This document shows, piece by piece, positions 8,019 to 10,665 of a stretch of 10,665 nucleotides of DNA. Below the pieces are notes generated by a model. It did not search any database. It was not told the DNA's origin and was given only the letters and a program-made list of their open reading frames with translations. Every line of letters begins with the position of its first letter. The first letter of the stretch is position 1. The position numbers and the translations under genes are program-made. Source of the stretch: DATDQA01 sp035292505 (lineage in GTDB: Bacteria > Bacteroidota > Bacteroidia > Chitinophagales > Saprospiraceae); contig DATDQA010000034.1 of assembly GCA_035292505.1 (NCBI GenBank), positions 1 through 10,665 of the forward strand, in the 5' to 3' direction.

Positions 8019-8156
8019 CTCTGCGGACGATACATGTGCTTGTCAGGGAATAAACCGATACGTTGCTAAGCGGTTTTAGGTCCTTCGGCCGGATAATTAA
8101 TATTATGTAAAGTAGACTTATTGATGATTTGCAGGGGAGATACTGGACGGCACCTG

Positions 8157-9197
8157 TCACTTCAATTCAACCACCGGACCATCGTCTTGAGCTTTGAAGA
8201 CCCCTATTGGCCGGTTATAGAGATTTTGTTGTGCCAACAGGACTTCAATGGCCGCACAAGATGAAGGATCTACGGCGAGCAACAAGCCGCCGCTGGTTTG
8301 TGGATCACAGAGCACGAATTTCTGCATATCGCTCAAAGGTTGTATGCGCTGACCGTAGCTCGAGAAATTCCGATGCGTACCTCCGGGAATGCATCCAAGC
8401 GCGATATACTGTGCAATGGCGTCTTTATCTATGTATGGCAAAATGCTCATATTCAGCATTGCATGGACATGACTGGCTTCGCACATCTCGAGCAGATGTC
8501 CTCCCAATCCGAATCCGGTCACATCTGTCATCGCATGAAGTTCCTCCATTCCGGAGATCTGTTCTCCAATATCATTCAGTTGCATCATGACATTGCAGGC
8601 AAGCGTATGATGTGCTTCAGTAAGATGTCCTTTTTTCTGCGCCGTCGTAAAAATTCCTATTCCCAGTGGTTTTGTGAGATACATCAGATCACCTGGCCGT
8701 GCACCACCATTCTTCTTAAGACGTGTTATCTCTACACGACCTGATACTGCAAGACCAAATATGGGCTCCGGGCAGTCGATGCTATGTCCGCCAGCCAATG
8801 GTATACCTGCCTTTGCACAAGCAATCCTGGCTCCTACCAATACTTTTCTGGCAACATCTGGCGGCAACTTATCCACCGGCCAACCCAGGATCGCAATGGC
8901 TAGCAGTGGCTTCCCTCCCATGGCATAGACATCGCTGATTGCATTCACCGACGCGATGTGACCGAATGTCACCGGGTCATCTACAATCGGCATGAAGAAG
9001 TCTGTGGTACTGATCATTGCCGTTCCATCGCCAAGATCAAAGACGGCCGCATCATCTCTGTGATCATTACCTACAAGCAATTGCGGAAAGCTTCCATTGT
9101 ATGCAGGTGTTGATCCTAGAATCTGAGATAAGACCTGTGGAGAAATCTTACATCCACATCCTGCGCCGTGACTGTATTGTGTGAGTTTATACTCCAT
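8157..9197 (-). CDS. selD: Selenide, water dikinase (selenophosphate synthetase)
   Basis: SelD converts selenide, ATP and water to selenophosphate, AMP and phosphate, the selenium donor for selenocysteine and tRNA 2-selenouridine. At 346 aa it matches the 347-aa E. coli enzyme. The N-terminal active-site segment TQYSHGAGCGCKISP is essentially the E. coli sequence, with the catalytic Cys14 (E. coli Cys17) and Lys17 (E. coli Lys20). The redox residue is Cys rather than selenocysteine, so no in-frame UGA decoding is needed. Further conserved blocks are GGHSIDCPEPIFGLAVSG, LTKPLGIGI, TDVTGFGLGGHLLEM, GCIPGGTHRN and DPQTSGGLL. The ATG at 9197 overlaps the stop of mnmH by one base (TAATG), which fixes the start and implies translational coupling. 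The neighbour makes tRNA selenouridine the obvious use of its product. The stop codon is TGA; no strong terminator follows. Confidence 0.97.
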   Translation of the reverse strand: MEYKLTQYSHGAGCGCKISPQVLSQILGSTPAYNGSFPQLLVGNDHRDDAAVFDLGDGTAMISTTDFFMPIVDDPVTFGHIASVNAISDVYAMGGKPLLAIAILGWPVDKLPPDVARKVLVGARIACAKAGIPLAGGHSIDCPEPIFGLAVSGRVEITRLKKNGGARPGDLMYLTKPLGIGIFTTAQKKGHLTEAHHTLACNVMMQLNDIGEQISGMEELHAMTDVTGFGLGGHLLEMCEASHVHAMLNMSILPYIDKDAIAQYIALGCIPGGTHRNFSSYGQRIQPLSDMQKFVLCDPQTSGGLLLAVDPSSCAAIEVLLAQQNLYNRPIGVFKAQDDGPVVELK

Positions 9198-10252
9198 TAT
9201 TGTGCCAGAGATTGTGTATGCAGTTGTTGAGCATGGATAATTAATGTCTCGACGATTTGTTCGCTATACATATTGTCTGTGTCGATCTTCCCGATGATCT
9301 GAGCATTGCGTTGTTCGAGACCATAATAGTACGTTTTGTCATAGTATGTCAACGCGACTTCGGCTGCTTGATGATAGTCACCATTCGCTAAGGCTTCCAG
9401 AGCTGCTTTGACATGTTGTCCTCCGAGGCGGGCACTGATCTTTTGAAAAGATGAAATCAATGCCTCCTTCGCATCACCGCCTGCATAGATGTCTACTAAA
9501 TTCTGTACCCGGACATCGATTGGTACTTCAAGTTGAATAAGTGGCGCTGACTTCATCTTGTTCCATAATGGTTGCGGAATAAATACCTTTCCAATCGTGA
9601 GGCTTTCATTCTCAATCCAGATACGTTTTGTCAGATCCAGCTTGCGAACTACTTCGAAGATGTCATTCTCGAATTGTTCTGTGGAAGGTTGTTCCAGCTC
9701 TCCCATCCATCCGAAGGCAGAACCTTTATGATGCGCAAGTTGCTCCAGGTCTAATACCTGCTCACCTTTAGCCGAAAGTGCGTGCAAAAGGTCAGTTTTC
9801 CCGCTTCCTGTTTTTCCACCCAGGATGATGAGGTTCAGGGGCTGAGTGTCGATCCATGACCTCTGGTAAGTACGATACGCTTTGTATCCTCCTGTGAGCA
9901 CGGAAACGGACATCCCCGCAAAATCCAGCAGCCACCCTATGCTGCTACTACGCTTTCCTCCTCGCCAGCAATGGACGACGATGGGCTTTCCGTTGTACAG
10001 TTTGAGTGCCTGGTCTACAATACCCTGCATTTTGGGACCTACTATCTCCAGGCCACGCTGCATCGCATGATGTGGGCTCATCGTCTTATACACAGTGCCT
10101 ACTGCTGCTCTTTCTTCATCTGAAAACAGTGGAAGATTAAACGCTCCCGGAATATGACCTTGTGCATATTCTGACGGAGACCGCACGTCCAGCAGCACAT
10201 ACCCTGCCGGGTCAGTTTGCAATACTTCGCCGATCGATATATTCTCAACCAT
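9197..10252 (-). CDS. mnmH: tRNA 2-selenouridine synthase MnmH (SelU)
   Basis: MnmH replaces the sulfur of 2-thiouridine at the wobble position of tRNAs for Lys, Glu and Gln with selenium, through a geranylated intermediate, using selenophosphate. With the start at 10252 it is 351 aa. Residues 1 to about 135 are a rhodanese domain: LLDVRSPSEYAQGHIPGA, then VVHCWRGGKRSSSIGWLL with catalytic Cys95, and TGGYKAYR. From about residue 140 a P-loop domain follows, with Walker A GGKTGSGKT (about 145-153), DLEQLAHHKGSAFG and WIENESLTIGK. All are family signatures. The frame is open back to a TTG at 10336, but homologues begin near MVENISIGEVL and a promoter element (10274-10281) lies inside that extension, so ATG 10252 (or the adjacent ATG at 10255) is the start. 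Operon with selD, 1-nt overlap. No selenocysteine-pathway genes are in view. Confidence 0.96.
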   Translation of the reverse strand: MVENISIGEVLQTDPAGYVLLDVRSPSEYAQGHIPGAFNLPLFSDEERAAVGTVYKTMSPHHAMQRGLEIVGPKMQGIVDQALKLYNGKPIVVHCWRGGKRSSSIGWLLDFAGMSVSVLTGGYKAYRTYQRSWIDTQPLNLIILGGKTGSGKTDLLHALSAKGEQVLDLEQLAHHKGSAFGWMGELEQPSTEQFENDIFEVVRKLDLTKRIWIENESLTIGKVFIPQPLWNKMKSAPLIQLEVPIDVRVQNLVDIYAGGDAKEALISSFQKISARLGGQHVKAALEALANGDYHQAAEVALTYYDKTYYYGLEQRNAQIIGKIDTDNMYSEQIVETLIIHAQQLHTQSLAQ

Positions 10253-10273
10253 CATAGTATAAGGCTGTGTTGA

Positions 10274-10281
10274 CAAAGATA
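10274..10281 (-). promoter_or_regulatory. Bacteroidota -7 promoter element for mnmH-selD
   Basis: Read on the minus strand this is TATCTTTG, a perfect TAnnTTTG -7 element. It predicts transcription from about 10269, leaving a leader of roughly 15 nt before ATG 10255/10252. It lies between the upstream terminator (10342-10367) and the gene, the expected place for an operon promoter. A TTG -33 is not clear. It also decides the start of mnmH against the longer TTG-initiated frame. Confidence 0.6.
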
Positions 10282-10341
10282 TGGCTCTGACGCTGGTGAA
10301 TTTCTGAATTCCAGATTCGGAAGAATAAATCTCCAACTACC

Positions 10342-10367
10342 AAAAAAAGGGGGCGCCGTTGCGCCCC
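10342..10367 (-). terminator. Rho-independent terminator upstream of mnmH
   Basis: On the minus strand, GGGGCGC (10367-10361) pairs perfectly with GCGCCCC (10356-10350) around a 4-nt AACG loop. It is followed by an uninterrupted run of seven T (10348-10342). This is a textbook intrinsic terminator for leftward transcription. It ends a transcript coming from the right, before the mnmH-selD promoter. Confidence 0.9.
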
Positions 10368-10611
10368 GCAAGACCAGATTTGTATGAAAAAACTCTACTG
10401 TGCGAAATTGTAATCCTCTTTCCTTGAGTGTTACTAAAGTTACAGAATGTGACCGGAAAGAATGCGATTCTTTTAACGTGTCGAAATTGATCTTTGGTGT
10501 ATTGAAAAGTGACATTATCGATCAACGCTGCTCACGACCCTATGAGACCATGTCATTATACTCCGAACAGCCCACTCATGACACCCTGCCTCGAAAAGCA
10601 TATTAATTGAG
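10368..10611. other. Intergenic stretch with no supported gene
   Basis: No coding frame here looks real: the frames on both strands are short, lack recognisable motifs and run through the terminator or into mnmH. The only structures I see are a perfect 7-bp inverted repeat with a 3-nt spacer (AAAGAAT GCG ATTCTTT, 10457-10473) and the terminator at its left end. On the minus strand it is either a long 3' untranslated region of the gene entering at the right edge or contains a small RNA ended by that terminator. I found no tRNA-like T-arm (GGTTCGA) on either strand. Confidence 0.5.
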
Positions 10612-10665
10612 CTAGTCTGCCCATAGATCAAAATACCTCAAAAACAGTTCGGCGAGGTTTCTGGC
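10612..10665 (-). CDS. Possible C-terminal end of a gene entering from the right edge
   Basis: From the right edge the minus strand encodes a 17-residue tail (RNLAELFLRYFDLWAD, then TAG at 10614-10612). It is the only one of the three minus frames to stay open beyond the first 40 bases. A leftward gene here would explain the intrinsic terminator at 10342-10367, although 245 nt is a long trailer. The fragment is too short to assign a family, and it could be chance. Confidence 0.3.
   Translation of the reverse strand, partial: ARNLAELFLRYFDLWAD

Noticed and set aside
7875..8156. Search for a selenocysteine tRNA (selC) or other tRNA near selD/mnmH
   Set aside because: No GGTTCGA-type T-arm, acceptor pairing or TCA anticodon arm could be found in this gap or in 10253-10665.
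10252..10515. 87-codon minus-strand frame upstream of mnmH
   Set aside because: It runs straight through the intrinsic terminator and the mnmH promoter and shows no motif.

Overview
The window looks like a chromosomal stretch from a member of the Bacteroidota. The evidence is a long TonB-dependent receptor with an N-terminal carboxypeptidase-regulatory-like domain, signal peptides cut at an A|Q junction, and Bacteroidota-type promoter -7 elements (TAnnTTTG) at sensible positions. Most genes lie on the minus strand. The content is mainly housekeeping and accessory metabolism. I see no phage, transposon, CRISPR or defence locus.

Left part (1-2100): a PLP-dependent Cys/Met-metabolism enzyme (cystathionine gamma-synthase / gamma-lyase / methionine gamma-lyase family) runs leftward off the window edge. 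It is divergent from an unrecognised secreted, probably outer-membrane beta-barrel protein on the plus strand. A strong bidirectional hairpin terminator separates that gene from the convergent TonB receptor.

Middle (2100-7460): three minus-strand genes follow. They are a stand-alone TonB-dependent receptor with its own promoter and no SusD partner in view, a dienelactone-hydrolase-family lipoprotein with its catalytic triad intact, and a complete NhaA Na+/H+ antiporter.

7500-8156 appears to be a decayed patch. It holds a truncated, probably internally deleted Na/Pi-cotransporter remnant on the minus strand. Divergent from it is a short plus-strand reading frame that resembles the extreme N-terminus of a P-type cation ATPase. 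With nhaA, this may once have been an ion-transport cluster.

Right part (8157-10281): a two-gene operon, mnmH (selU)-selD, with a 1-nt stop/start overlap. SelD makes selenophosphate and MnmH uses it to convert 2-thiouridine to 2-selenouridine at tRNA wobble positions. A perfect -7 element (10274-10281) lies just upstream of mnmH and fixes its start near 10252. A classic GC-rich, T-tailed terminator (10342-10367) insulates the operon from an upstream minus-strand transcript. The source of that transcript is unclear: possibly the end of a gene entering from the right edge, or a small RNA. No selA, selB or selC is visible here.

Nothing in the window clearly amounts to a new biological system. 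The points most worth a second look are the decayed transporter patch, the unexplained terminated transcript at the right edge and the unrecognised barrel protein.
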